Shown one piece after another: positions 16,613-25,564 of a stretch of DNA of 39,440 nucleotides. The stretch is from Candidatus Monoglobus merdigallinarum (GTDB lineage: Bacteria; Bacillota; Clostridia; Monoglobales; Monoglobaceae). The notes below the pieces were generated by a model. That model was not told the origin of the DNA and made no database searches. It worked only from the letters and a program-made list of their open reading frames with translations. How positions within the stretch are numbered: the stretch's first letter is position 1; each line of letters begins with the position of its first letter. The translations under genes and the position numbers were made by a program. The stretch lies in NCBI GenBank assembly GCA_019112945.1, contig DXIJ01000114.1, forward strand, positions 1 through 39,440. Direction: 5' to 3'.

Positions 16613-17062
16613 TCAAAGCCCGTTTCCGTCCTCTAAAATAATCGTAAAGGGACCGTCGTTCACCAGACGGACTTTCATATCTGCTCCGAAAATACCATGC
16701 TGTACGCTTCCCAGCCTGAGCGCAGCTTTTTTGAGAAAGTACTCGTACAGCTCCTCGGCACGGCGCGGCTCTGCCGCTCCGCTAAAACCCGGCCTGTTGC
16801 CCCTGCGGCAGTCCGCACACAGCGTGAACTGCGATACGACCAGCAGTCCGCCGCCTATATCTGTAAGCGACAGGTTAGTTTTGCCGTTTTCGTCAGCAAA
16901 CAGCCGCAGCTTTGCTATCTTGTCCACTGCTTTATCGGCCTTTTCTTCGGTGTCCCCGTTTGAGATACCAAGCAAGACCAGGCAGCCCCGCGATATTTGA
17001 CCTACAGTCTTGCCGCCTGTCTCAACAGCCGCCTCACTCACTCTTTGTATCAAAAGCTTCAT
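16613..17062 (-). CDS. dtd: D-aminoacyl-tRNA deacylase
   Basis: Hydrolyses D-aminoacyl-tRNAs and mischarged Gly-tRNA(Ala), protecting translation. 149 aa, the usual length. Start MKLLIQRVSEAAV, catalytic stretch VVSQFTLCAD (family: SQFTLxAD), and the C-terminal NDGPFTIILE. The last is a conservative variant of the usual GPVT motif that excludes L-amino acids. Follows the cupin gene by 18 bp and ends at a strong hairpin, so it is last in a small operon. Confidence 0.95.
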   Translation of the reverse strand: MKLLIQRVSEAAVETGGKTVGQISRGCLVLLGISNGDTEEKADKAVDKIAKLRLFADENGKTNLSLTDIGGGLLVVSQFTLCADCRRGNRPGFSGAAEPRRAEELYEYFLKKAALRLGSVQHGIFGADMKVRLVNDGPFTIILEDGNGL

Positions 17063-17080
17063 AAATACCGCGTCCTCTCT

Positions 17081-17386
17081 CTAATCATAAAAAACGCACA
17101 GCCAGTTGCACTCAGTCGTGCTTACGACCCTGTGCCGCCTGTGTTTTTCTATCAGTATGCAGTCGCCCGGCCTGAGCGTGACAATATTCTGTTCTCCGCC
17201 GCAAAGCTCAAGCTCCGCCGTGCCTGTAAGCAGGCATACAAATTCGTTCTCGTCCTGGTCATACCAGCCGCTTGTGTGGCCGTCTGACACTATCTTTTCT
17301 ATCCTGACGCTTGCGCTCTCGGCCAATATTTCCACAAGCTCTTTTTCCGGCCTGAAGTTCGGTCTTATAAATATATTTTCTAACAT
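17081..17386 (-). CDS. Small cupin-domain protein
   Basis: 101 aa from the ATG at 17386, preceded by GGGGTGAAGAA. A single conserved beta-barrel with cupin motif 1-like HTSGWYDQDENEFVCLLTG (the Glu plus a His) and motif 2-like RPGDCILIEKHRRHRV. The motif has G-D plus two or three His residues, so metal binding is plausible. Small single cupins of this shape are common next to housekeeping genes and their substrates are generally unknown. Upstream ORF overlaps or couples; dtd follows. Confidence 0.82.
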   Translation of the reverse strand: MLENIFIRPNFRPEKELVEILAESASVRIEKIVSDGHTSGWYDQDENEFVCLLTGTAELELCGGEQNIVTLRPGDCILIEKHRRHRVVSTTECNWLCVFYD

Positions 17387-17409
17387 TTCTTCACCCCGCT
17401 CCGTATGGC

Positions 17410-17628
17410 TCATGCACCCTCAACCCCTTTGCAGGCGGAACCGTTTTGGACGGCGCGCTTGGCAGATGGGCCGCGAGCTCCGGAATATTCCGCCTCCGCG
17501 CACTGAACAACGCGGACTTCATTACTGAAAAAGTCCTGCATACGCTCCTCCCGGCCGCCGGTAATATTTTTATATAACCGCCGCATACCGCAACGATAGA
17601 ATCTGCCGGTAAAAATAAATTCATACAT
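17410..17628 (-). CDS. Unrecognised small ORF (72 aa)
   Basis: Reads MYEFIFTGRFYRCGM then a basic/polar remainder. A GAGGT site stands 6 nt before the ATG and the stop overlaps the next in-frame ATG as ATGA, which suggests coupling to the cupin gene. Against it, a second ORF of 77 codons (17391-17624) occupies another frame with equally unremarkable composition, and I recognise no family in either. It may be real, or a decayed gene filling a 250-bp gap in the operon. Confidence 0.3.
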   Translation of the reverse strand: MYEFIFTGRFYRCGMRRLYKNITGGREERMQDFFSNEVRVVQCAEAEYSGARGPSAKRAVQNGSACKGVEGA

Positions 17629-17646
17629 TACCTCACGCCGTGACGG

Positions 17647-17988
17647 CTAAAAATTGCTGCCGTTCCAGCCCCAGTCAGATATCGGGTGATAAGTTATATA
17701 AACTGACTTTGCCGGGATAGCCAGCTCCTGCTCAAAGATTTCGCATATCTGTGCGGTTAGCTTGCTGTAAGCAGAGGAGGGGGCGTTTCCGAACAGGCTT
17801 ACTGAAACGTACGCTCCCTTTTCGAGCTTCTCTCCGGCCATCCACAGATCATAGCCGTCCTCAATACCGACCATCAGAAAATTTTCAGACTTATTAAGCG
17901 TGCTTACCGCCTTTCCCAGAGCTGTTTTAACAGCCTCTTTCTGCTCAGGCGTAATCCGATTTGCAATTTTGGATTCGATAAAAGGCAT
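17647..17988 (-). CDS. MIF-family tautomerase
   Basis: Homologue of macrophage migration inhibitory factor / phenylpyruvate tautomerase. From the ATG at 17988 (ribosome site AAGGAGGG) the mature protein starts at Pro2, the catalytic base, in MPFIESKIANRIT. 113 aa matches the MIF length. Lys33, in NKSENFLMV, aligns with the MIF active-site Lys. The C-terminal half AYSKLTAQICEIFEQEL, VYITYHPISDWGWNGSNF closely follows the animal MIF pattern YSKLL...VYINYYD...VGWNNSTF. Own promoter at 18030-18058. The cellular role in bacteria is unclear. Confidence 0.9.
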   Translation of the reverse strand: MPFIESKIANRITPEQKEAVKTALGKAVSTLNKSENFLMVGIEDGYDLWMAGEKLEKGAYVSVSLFGNAPSSAYSKLTAQICEIFEQELAIPAKSVYITYHPISDWGWNGSNF

Positions 17989-18029
17989 AGCAAATCCCTC
18001 CTTATAAGTTATAATATTCATCTTTTGCC

Positions 18030-18058
18030 ATGATACCATACTTTTTGATTTTTATCAA
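18030..18058 (-). promoter_or_regulatory. Sigma-A promoter of the tautomerase gene
   Basis: Minus strand: -35 TTGATA (18053-18058), 17 bp, -10 TATCAT (18030-18035), 42 bp upstream of the ATG. It abuts the end of the proB remnant. Confidence 0.75.
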
Positions 18059-18061
18059 GCA

Positions 18062-18250
18062 TTATAATATTTTTCCTGCGAACAATGTTACGGCGCTGCC
18101 GCCCTTTACGATCTGCGCCTCCGGAGCCTTTCCGTTTGTAATAACGGTATCTATCCCCTGCGCGGCGGCAAGCGCGGCAGCCCGGAGCTTCGTTTTCATG
18201 CCGCCGGTTCCGCGTCCGGAGCCTGCACCGACAAAAGAAAACATCTGCAC
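18062..18250 (-). pseudogene. C-terminal remnant of glutamate 5-kinase (proB)
   Basis: Only about 55 residues survive: GAGSGRGTGGMKTKLRAAAL, then AAQGIDTVITNGKAPE and GGSAVTLFAGKIL. GSGxGTGGMxTKLxAA followed by GIDTxIxxG is the signature near the end of the glutamate-5-kinase catalytic (amino-acid kinase) domain, which normally has about 200 residues before it. The upstream part is gone: the fragment starts right after the rpsI terminator (18256-18288). There is no ribosome site worth naming. A deletion remnant of the proline-biosynthesis gene is the simplest reading. Confidence 0.8.
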
Positions 18251-18255
18251 CGCTA

Positions 18256-18288
18256 ATAAAAAAGAACGGAATCCGTGAGGATCCCGTC
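18256..18288 (-). terminator. Terminator of rplM-rpsI
   Basis: Arms ACGGAATC (18266-18273) and GATCCCGT (18280-18287) with one mismatch. On the minus strand the stem is followed by TCTTTTTTATTAG. Confidence 0.8.
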
Positions 18289-18300
18289 TTGATATTAAAA

Positions 18301-18696
18301 TTATCTCTTTGAGAACTGAGGTGCGCGGCGTGCAGCCTTGAGTCCGTACTTCTTTCTCTCTTTCATTCTCGGGTCACGAGTGAGGAAGCCCTCAGCCTTA
18401 AGTATGGGTCTGAATTCCTCGTCAACCTCAAGAAGCGCTCTTGAGATACCGTGGCGAATCGCACCCGCCTGGCCTGTGAAGCCGCCGCCCTTGACGTTGA
18501 CCAGAACATCAAACTTGCCGAGAGTCTTGGTTGCGTTAAGGGGCTGACGTACAACGACCTTTAAGGTCTCAAGACCAAAGTAATCGTCAATATCTCTCTT
18601 GTTTATAGTAATTTTGCCTGTGCCGGGAACCAGTCTTACCCTTGCAACAGAGCTCTTTCTTCTGCCTGTTCCGTAATACTGTACTTTATCTGCCAT
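18301..18696 (-). CDS. rpsI: 30S ribosomal protein S9
   Basis: 131 aa from ATG 18696 (a GTG two codons upstream is too close to the AGGGGG site). Shows [16 protein letters not shown] at the N-terminus, [20 protein letters not shown] in the middle and the invariant [10 protein letters not shown]-terminus, whose tail reaches the tRNA P site. Immediately downstream of rplM, the usual bacterial pair. Confidence 0.99.
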   Translation of the reverse strand: MADKVQYYGTGRRKSSVARVRLVPGTGKITINKRDIDDYFGLETLKVVVRQPLNATKTLGKFDVLVNVKGGGFTGQAGAIRHGISRALLEVDEEFRPILKAEGFLTRDPRMKERKKYGLKAARRAPQFSKR

Positions 18697-18715
18697 AATC
18701 ACTTGTCCCCCTTAA

Positions 18716-19150
18716 TTAAATCTCTCTTGTCCACTCAACAGGTTTCTGAGCGGCATGTTCGTGTTTGTCATCTGCGTAAATCCTGAGCTTCTTCAGCGCC
18801 TTGCGTCCCAAGGTGTTGTGCGGAAGCATACCCGAAACAGCAAGCTCCATAGCCTTTTCGGGTCTGTTCTTCATAAGGTCCTTATAAGAAACTTCCTTTA
18901 AATGACCGATATAGCCTGTGTGTCTGTACCACTTTTTCTGCTCCAGCTTGTTTCCGGTCAGAACAGCGTCCTTTGCATTGATAATAATAACATACTCACC
19001 GCAGTCAACCCCCGGCGTAAATTCGGGACGGTGCTTACCTCTGAGAATGGCAGCGGCAGCAGCGGCAACTCTGCCCATAGGCTTGCCGGCAGCGTCAATC
19101 ACATACCATTTCTTTTCGATTTCATTAGCTTTAGCCATATATGTTGACAT
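18716..19150 (-). CDS. rplM: 50S ribosomal protein L13
   Basis: 144 aa. Signatures KKWYVIDAAGKPMGRVAA, RPEFTPGVDCGEYVIIINA, KWYRHTGYIGHLKEV and the GMLPHNTLGRKALKKLRIY stretch. The AGGAGG site is 11 nt upstream of ATG 19150; a later in-frame Met (MAKANE) is possible but lacks a better site. Leads rplM-rpsI behind a consensus promoter and a short structured leader. Confidence 0.99.
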   Translation of the reverse strand: MSTYMAKANEIEKKWYVIDAAGKPMGRVAAAAAAILRGKHRPEFTPGVDCGEYVIIINAKDAVLTGNKLEQKKWYRHTGYIGHLKEVSYKDLMKNRPEKAMELAVSGMLPHNTLGRKALKKLRIYADDKHEHAAQKPVEWTREI

Positions 19151-19206
19151 AGTAATGAATACCTCCTAAAATATATATTGGTTAATTAACTTACAAAATA
19201 AATGAC

Positions 19207-19234
19207 ATCTTAAAAAGATGCCCTCTCAGCGTGC
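19207..19234 (-). promoter_or_regulatory. Hairpin in the rplM 5' leader (possible L13 leader)
   Basis: In the minus-strand transcript, GGCATCTT and AAGATGTC pair around TTT, in a leader of about 80 nt. Firmicute L13 operons carry an autoregulatory L13 leader RNA. Position and size fit, but no covariance model could be run. Confidence 0.45.
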
Positions 19235-19240
19235 CTGACT

Positions 19241-19269
19241 ATTATAATATGATTTCCCTAATTTGTCAA
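19241..19269 (-). promoter_or_regulatory. Consensus sigma-A promoter of rplM-rpsI
   Basis: Minus strand: -35 TTGACA (19264-19269), exactly 17 bp, -10 TATAAT (19241-19246). A full match to consensus, as expected for a ribosomal-protein operon. Between it and 19400 I see only AT-rich sequence with no feature. Confidence 0.9.
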
Positions 19270-19400
19270 GCACTTTTTCAAAAAAATTAATTTAGCTCCA
19301 TTTAAACTCTTGATTTCTCTCAATATCTCTCTTAATCTCTTTTATACTAACACGCCATGTCAAATTTTGTGCAATTTAACAAATGTCTATCATGCAGCAA

Positions 19401-19454
19401 ACCGCCCGGTGGGCTTTAAGCTCCACCCGGGCGGTGCACTGCGGCTCAGCCGCA
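19401..19454 (-). terminator. Tandem hairpins downstream of the pectinase gene
   Basis: Two stems in a row: TGCGGCT/AGCCGCA (19440-19454) and a long GC-rich stem ACCGCCCGG-TGG with CCACCCGGGCGGT (19401-19412 / 19423-19435, one bulge). Only a short TTT follows on the minus strand, so termination is likely but not textbook. Confidence 0.6.
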
Positions 19455-19480
19455 TATTTCATATTGTATTAAAGACTTGA

Positions 19481-22400
19481 TCACTGCATCGGAACTGTCG
19501 GTGCATTATCATTTGGCAGAACTATTTCCGCCGTATCTGCTGCATGGTTACCATCGGGCAGAGTCTGGCTCTCACCCTTTGGCTCCTGCGTAAGAGTAAA
19601 CGCAAATACCAGCGATTTGGCCGCTTTTGCACGTGTTACCTCAGCTTTCGGCTCAAGTTCATTGCCGAGCGCTATAGAGCCTCTTGCTATACCCTGCTCG
19701 CTTCTGACAAGGCCAAGGTTATATGCCTCTTTGACCTTTGCATAGAGTGATGAATTAAGCTCGTCTGTGTCAGAAAGCGCGCCCCAGCCTACAAGCGGGA
19801 TATACGGCGAACCCTCGTACTGAATGTTCGGGTCATAGTTCGGGTCGTCAGGAGACGGAACAGCTCCGTTTTGATTCATGTACTCAACTTTATTCCAGCT
19901 GCCGTCCTCATTCTTGCCGTACGCTGCAAGGTATGCATCATAAAGTATGGCGCCCATAGCTTCACGCGTAAGCGCTGCGTCGCTTGGGATATACGCATCT
20001 ATTACCTCAGGCTCCTTGTCAAATACAGCCGATACTACCGTATCACTCGTGACTATGATAGAATACTCGCGCGCAGAAGAAGCATTATATCCTCCAACCA
20101 CGATAGAATTGAACAGATATCCGCTGTCTGCACTTGCTACTATCCTGACCGTATCGCCGGAGTTTACCATGAGCCGGGTATCGCTCTGCGGATACTCGCC
20201 CTCATACATTACTCCGTATATCTGGCCTGTACCGCCTCTTGCCCAGAGCTGATAGCTGTTTCCTGCCTCAACATTAAAGTGTACAACACCTGTCAGCCAA
20301 GACCCATTGCCCGCTGCGGGCTCATCGTTCATGTATTTAGACTGCAGCACATTACCATTGCTGTCGGCCAGCTGTATATTCTTATGATCCTGGAAGTAAC
20401 AATAAACCGTTATGGTTCCGCTTGCCTTTGCATCATACTTTACGATCTTTTCCGGATTAGAATTACGGAACTCTATTCCGTCCTTGGTAATCGCCGGGTT
20501 ATCCGGGAACACAGCATCGTCACGTGATTTTTCCACAACTTCAGACGGCGCCGTCAGAGTAAAGTATTCATTGTCGGAAATCACCTGGTTTGCCGTGATT
20601 CCTTTGGTTATATTGGCCGTATAAGCCGTGCGCTGCGTCTCATTATATACCATGACGCTTCCGCCCTCGGGCTGCTGAACCGTAACAGTGATATCACCGG
20701 ACGCCGGTTCTGCACCGCCTGTAAGTGATGCAGTCTGCGCAGCTGCCTCATCAGATGACTGAAGTGCTGCTGCGCCCTCTGACTGAAGCTCTGCATATGT
20801 CTTGGTGTAGTTTGTCAGAGTATTTTCATCAAGACCGAACGCTTTTTCCGCGCCTCTTGCAAACTCACCGACCGTTACAGTCTCATTCGGCATAAAGAGA
20901 TTATTGTCATTCTTGTGGAGCAGACCAAGCTGCAGAGCCTTTTCTATATTATTTCTGTAATAGAATGAGCTCTCCGACTGCTGCGAAGCGCCGGGAACAA
21001 CTCCGACTGCGCTGACGTCGCTCGCCATCTCCGGGAAAACCTTTGACCAATCGCCTGTTGACGCCGCCTCAACAACACTATCCGGCATGTAGGATACGAG
21101 TTCCTGCATTATATCCTTATCGGTATATGTATCATTTGAAGCCACAGACTGGTCGTATATGCTCTGAAGCATTATACGGCACCACTGCTTTGCGGCTGCC
21201 TCGCGGTAATGCGTTCCGTCGCTGTTTGCACCGTTTGCCGCATTCTCTGCCGGGGTCTCTCCTGCTTCAACCGAATTGTATATATAAAGTATCTCCCTTT
21301 TGTTGCTGAAGCTGTCTATATAATCCTTTGCGCCCTCGTACAGCTCAATAAGCCCTACCTCAGGATCGGACGCAGCCTTTGCACGCATATTTGCCGGAGA
21401 GTCCGGATTAAAGCCGTTTGGCTTGTTTGAGTTCTCGCTGTAATTACCCGAACCCGTTCTCGGCATTGCGGTAACCAGCACCGGGGTCATGCCTCTTGCC
21501 TTGATAGCCGTCACATACATATCGAGCCATCTGTTATAGCTTGCGTTGTTCTTAGAAAGATTATCCTTTTCTACCGAAGAACCTCTGGAAAAACGGTCAA
21601 GGCTTATCGTCTCGTCATTGTGGGCCGAATGAATAAACACATAGTCGCCCTCTTTGCCCGAGACGAGGATCTCGCCGAAGCGGCCCTCGTTATAATTGCT
21701 CTTCATAGCACGGCCGCCCATTGAGTAGTTGACGACATTGACCTTTTCGGGGTCAAAGTAGTTGACAAGCGTCTGTCCCCAGGAGCTTATCGTTTCGTTA
21801 AATGTATACGTCTTTTGAGTAGAGTCTCCCAAAATGTGGATAGTCGGCTTGTCGCCTGCCTGATTGTTGGCAAGCGGCGTCACCCTTATGCTCTTTACGC
21901 CGACAGTCTTAGGGTCACTGCTTGAGGGCAGCGAGCTCGGCTCTATCTCTATCTCGATAAAGTCCTCGCCGGTTGCAAAATCATATGTCCATACGCTGCC
22001 GTTCCACTTTGCACTTACTGTGCGCGGCACATTGCCGGCATTATCCCAGGTTGACGTACCCGTCAGCCTGCCTGCATCCATGCCCGTCGGAGCAACTCTG
22101 GTGTCGGCGCTTGAGCCTGTGACCTCTACCTCCAGGCGGTAAGCGCCCGGTGCGCCTGTATCGATACGGTAGATCATTCCGCCGTAGTTATAATCGTCTG
22201 AATCAAAACCGTTTGTTGCAGCATTTTTAGCAGTGTAGTGAAGGTAAGCCGCATCAGTCTCTGTAACCGACGCTCCGTCTGCGGACAAAGCTATGCGGTC
22301 AGGTGATGCAACCTGTCTTTCCCAGCCCTCAGCTCTGATCGCACCTGACTTCTCGACAAAGCCCTGACCTGCTGATGTGCTGTACACCGGCACGCTCTGC

Positions 22401-25400
22401 ATGGCGGTGAAGTCAACGTAGATTTCATCGCCCGAGGGAGGAGCAGACGGGGGTGTTGTCGGATCGGACGGGGTTTCGCCCGTCACATCAAATGCCTCAC
22501 AGAGCGGCTCCATGCTGCTGAGTGAATCCCAGACAAATACTTTGTCGGCCTCTATGCCCTCCAAAACGACTTGGTCTCCTGTGACGTCTGCCGTCTTCAT
22601 ATCCTCGAGCGCTCCGCCGGCGTTGTACTTAGCGCCGATAACCACGCCGCTCTCTATGTTTTCAAGCGTAACGTATGTATTTCCGTTCTCTGCATATGCC
22701 TCCGAAATCACAGCCTCGCCTGACGGCGGAGTTACCGGCGTCGGAGTAGGAGTCGGTGTATCTCCTCCGCTCTCTCTGATTATCTCCTTATATGTAATGC
22801 TTATATCCTTTATTGTAAACATATTGTCTCCGTCATTTCCGGGGAATACGCTTATATAAATATTGTTCTTATCCGGAGTTTGCGCAAACTCGTCAAATGC
22901 GTCATATGTATTCCACTCGCTTGCCGAATCACCTTTCATAGCTCCGATTATTTTTGAATTTTTAAAATCCAAAGTTACTCTTACGTTCTGTACGGGAGTG
23001 TCGCTAAAGTTTGAGCCTGTGCCGTTGAGCCACTGGTTCTCGTTATTTGATGAACCGCTTGTTGCGCCTGCGCCCGCGTCAAACATATTGAGCTGATCCC
23101 AGCGTCCCGCATTTATCTTTGCGTAACGCTCATCATATGCCGATGTTGAGAAGCCGGCCATCTGTCCGTTTGTGATCTCAACTGCCGCTCCGTTGTTGCT
23201 GCCCCGATAATCCTCGCTCATGTCAAGCGTAAACTCGATCGTTACCGCATCCGTATCAGATATATCGGGTATCAGATCTGAAACTTTCCAATATGCGCCG
23301 CCGCTGCCGTTTCCTGTGACCGTAAAGCTGCCGTCTCCGTTGTCCGTAACACTCGCGCCTGAACCGAATGTGGTCGGAGCCGCTGTGATGTCATATGTAA
23401 CATCTCTGAGGCGCACTACCTGCGCGTCAATCGTCCGGGACTCGCCTTTGCCGCCCGATACGGTAGTCCTGCCTTCCTCGGGAGACGCAATTGTAAAGTA
23501 AGAATCGGGAGAATCAAATACAACGTCATAATCGCCTACCGGGATCATGTCTGCTGTATATCTTGCCTCGGTCTCGCCTGCACGTATTGTTGCTGTCGTC
23601 TGCTTTATGAGCGCTGCACCCTTGTAGATATTTATATTAATATCCGCATCTCTTTCCGGAGCCGCACCCACGACCGAAACAGTTCCCTGCGCTGTGAATA
23701 CGTTCTCAGTATCCTGTGAGGGCTCGATCTTAAAGTCAATGCTCTTCTTATTGCCTATCTCTTTGTTTGCAGACTCTCTGACATAAAGTGCAACGCTTGC
23801 GTCTATTGCCTGCTCGCCGTTTGCCGGGCGGATAAGCGTAAGCTGCGTTCCGTCATCGCTGACAGTCGCATACTCGCTGTTGCTCTCCCATTTGAACTCG
23901 TATCCGCTTGGCGCGGACGGGAGCGCAACTACGTTTGTAGTACCATCGCTTGTATCGATAGTCGTGCTTTCAAGCACGCCGTTAACACCTGCGTATGTAT
24001 CCGTAAGGTTCATAGGATCCCACTCGCTCTTGCCCTGGCTGAGCCAGAAGTCACTGTTAAAATAGTTTACAGGGTTAAATTCAAGTATCTGCCACTCGTC
24101 AAGCACACTTCCCATGCCGGCGCCGCCGTTTTCAACGCTCTCGTTTACTACACGCCCCGAGAGGTCTGCCGGCTCTCCGCTTGAGTTATGTGTACCATAC
24201 TCATAAAAACGCGCGAGATTTGCCATGTTGTCGGACATATCTCTCCAGCCAAGCGCGCCGATTCCTGCCGCACTTGCACCTATCTCTGCCGTATCATCGA
24301 TCTCGGTATTGTAGAACGTAATCTGCGCATCCTGCCGCCACGGTCTGCCGTATAATGAATCTGTTATATTATCAAGCAAATTATATACCGTACAGTTGTA
24401 GAACAGATATCCGTACGGGTTGTTTGGATCATGGTTAGCCGCTGTGATGGTTGCACCGTAATCTCTGTTAGTCATACCCTCTGCGCCGAGCAGACAGTTG
24501 TCAAACACAACTGTTGCATCGCCGTATATATAGTCGGTGCCGCCGATCAGGTTACAGTCTTTGAAATACTGTCTGCCGCTGCCGACCCATACGCTGTCCT
24601 GATTTCCTCTTGCTCTTATACCCTCGAGGATTATCCTGTCGCCGTCTATTGCTATGGCATGGCCGCGCTCGTTGTACTTATCAGAGCGCACAAGGTATGC
24701 GCTCTCTTCGGGCGTCAGGTCTGTGAGAGCTTCAAGAGCCTTGACCTTTTCCACTTCATTCTCGATCGCAAGTGCTTTTACAACACGGTCTGTTCCCTGA
24801 GGGATAGTATCCTCGCTGCATATTGCGAGATTATCGCGCCTTGGGAGCACATCTTTTGTCGCATTGTCTGCGTTTCTATCCTCCTGCGGAGCAACGCCGA
24901 AAGTCTTTTCACCCTCGGTTACCATAACAGGTATAGCGTTTACTATATTGAAATTCTTTACGGTGATATCACTGCAATTTCTGTCTATGACAAGCGCCGC
25001 CTGGTCGTTAAAATCGCCGAGGTGAGCCTTTTGAACGGGCACGTCCCTATGCGCCACGCCGTCCGTGTCATAGTACGAGATGGTCTCTACGCCCGTGAGA
25101 ACCTGACCGAGACGGTATGCCGTGAACTGCTCATCGCCGGGATTATAACCCGTCCATGTGCGCGGATCGCTCCAGTTGACCTTTGGGTCATAGTTTCCGT
25201 CAAGGCCTGTGTTGCCTGCGCAGTAACTCGTGCAGTAGTACCAGTAAAGGTTTACTGTACCTTCTGTTCCCGGAGTCTGCTGCAGCGTGATATACTTCAT
25301 GCTCTGCAGCTTGACCTGCTCTTCATAATTGCCGGGGTCCACATTTATCGTGACCCTGTACTCTTCGCTCTGCGGATTTATTTCAGCCGCAGCTGCAACG

Positions 25401-25564
25401 GCTTCGCTTATCGTCCGGTAATCGCCGCTTGCGCCTACAGTTATGGTCGTCGCCGACGCCAGCTCCGGTGCGTCGCCGGGCTCTGCATACGTAAACACAG
25501 CGGGAGTAAGCATTGTAACGAACACCGTTATTGCCGAAACCAATGCCAAAATCCTTTTTCGCAT
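19481..25564 (-). CDS. Secreted multidomain pectin methylesterase / rhamnogalacturonan acetylesterase with SLH-like repeats
   Basis: 2027 aa. Signal peptide 1-27 (cut near TYA-EPG). Residues 40-425 form a CE8-type pectinesterase: VGASGDYRTISEAV, GNQDSVWVGSGRQYF, GGTDYIYGDATVVFDNC with the second catalytic Asp at 344, and YGRPWRQDAQ. About 530-720 are Ig/beta-sandwich-like regions. About 725-930 resemble a carbohydrate-binding or LamG-like module, followed by a (TP)n linker at 936-947. Residues 1045-1235 form a galactose-binding-like sandwich. Residues 1240-1475 form an SGNH/CE12 rhamnogalacturonan acetylesterase with GDST (Ser1248), GGRA, HSAHND and DGTHY (Asp1449/His1452). SLH-like repeats at about 1535-1600 and 1855-1992 are split by an insert of about 250 aa. 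It would strip methyl and acetyl groups from pectin at the cell surface. Confidence 0.9.
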   Translation of the reverse strand: MRKRILALVSAITVFVTMLTPAVFTYAEPGDAPELASATTITVGASGDYRTISEAVAAAAEINPQSEEYRVTINVDPGNYEEQVKLQSMKYITLQQTPGTEGTVNLYWYYCTSYCAGNTGLDGNYDPKVNWSDPRTWTGYNPGDEQFTAYRLGQVLTGVETISYYDTDGVAHRDVPVQKAHLGDFNDQAALVIDRNCSDITVKNFNIVNAIPVMVTEGEKTFGVAPQEDRNADNATKDVLPRRDNLAICSEDTIPQGTDRVVKALAIENEVEKVKALEALTDLTPEESAYLVRSDKYNERGHAIAIDGDRIILEGIRARGNQDSVWVGSGRQYFKDCNLIGGTDYIYGDATVVFDNCLLGAEGMTNRDYGATITAANHDPNNPYGYLFYNCTVYNLLDNITDSLYGRPWRQDAQITFYNTEIDDTAEIGASAAGIGALGWRDMSDNMANLARFYEYGTHNSSGEPADLSGRVVNESVENGGAGMGSVLDEWQILEFNPVNYFNSDFWLSQGKSEWDPMNLTDTYAGVNGVLESTTIDTSDGTTNVVALPSAPSGYEFKWESNSEYATVSDDGTQLTLIRPANGEQAIDASVALYVRESANKEIGNKKSIDFKIEPSQDTENVFTAQGTVSVVGAAPERDADININIYKGAALIKQTTATIRAGETEARYTADMIPVGDYDVVFDSPDSYFTIASPEEGRTTVSGGKGESRTIDAQVVRLRDVTYDITAAPTTFGSGASVTDNGDGSFTVTGNGSGGAYWKVSDLIPDISDTDAVTIEFTLDMSEDYRGSNNGAAVEITNGQMAGFSTSAYDERYAKINAGRWDQLNMFDAGAGATSGSSNNENQWLNGTGSNFSDTPVQNVRVTLDFKNSKIIGAMKGDSASEWNTYDAFDEFAQTPDKNNIYISVFPGNDGDNMFTIKDISITYKEIIRESGGDTPTPTPTPVTPPSGEAVISEAYAENGNTYVTLENIESGVVIGAKYNAGGALEDMKTADVTGDQVVLEGIEADKVFVWDSLSSMEPLCEAFDVTGETPSDPTTPPSAPPSGDEIYVDFTAMQSVPVYSTSAGQGFVEKSGAIRAEGWERQVASPDRIALSADGASVTETDAAYLHYTAKNAATNGFDSDDYNYGGMIYRIDTGAPGAYRLEVEVTGSSADTRVAPTGMDAGRLTGTSTWDNAGNVPRTVSAKWNGSVWTYDFATGEDFIEIEIEPSSLPSSSDPKTVGVKSIRVTPLANNQAGDKPTIHILGDSTQKTYTFNETISSWGQTLVNYFDPEKVNVVNYSMGGRAMKSNYNEGRFGEILVSGKEGDYVFIHSAHNDETISLDRFSRGSSVEKDNLSKNNASYNRWLDMYVTAIKARGMTPVLVTAMPRTGSGNYSENSNKPNGFNPDSPANMRAKAASDPEVGLIELYEGAKDYIDSFSNKREILYIYNSVEAGETPAENAANGANSDGTHYREAAAKQWCRIMLQSIYDQSVASNDTYTDKDIMQELVSYMPDSVVEAASTGDWSKVFPEMASDVSAVGVVPGASQQSESSFYYRNNIEKALQLGLLHKNDNNLFMPNETVTVGEFARGAEKAFGLDENTLTNYTKTYAELQSEGAAALQSSDEAAAQTASLTGGAEPASGDITVTVQQPEGGSVMVYNETQRTAYTANITKGITANQVISDNEYFTLTAPSEVVEKSRDDAVFPDNPAITKDGIEFRNSNPEKIVKYDAKASGTITVYCYFQDHKNIQLADSNGNVLQSKYMNDEPAAGNGSWLTGVVHFNVEAGNSYQLWARGGTGQIYGVMYEGEYPQSDTRLMVNSGDTVRIVASADSGYLFNSIVVGGYNASSAREYSIIVTSDTVVSAVFDKEPEVIDAYIPSDAALTREAMGAILYDAYLAAYGKNEDGSWNKVEYMNQNGAVPSPDDPNYDPNIQYEGSPYIPLVGWGALSDTDELNSSLYAKVKEAYNLGLVRSEQGIARGSIALGNELEPKAEVTRAKAAKSLVFAFTLTQEPKGESQTLPDGNHAADTAEIVLPNDNAPTVPMQ

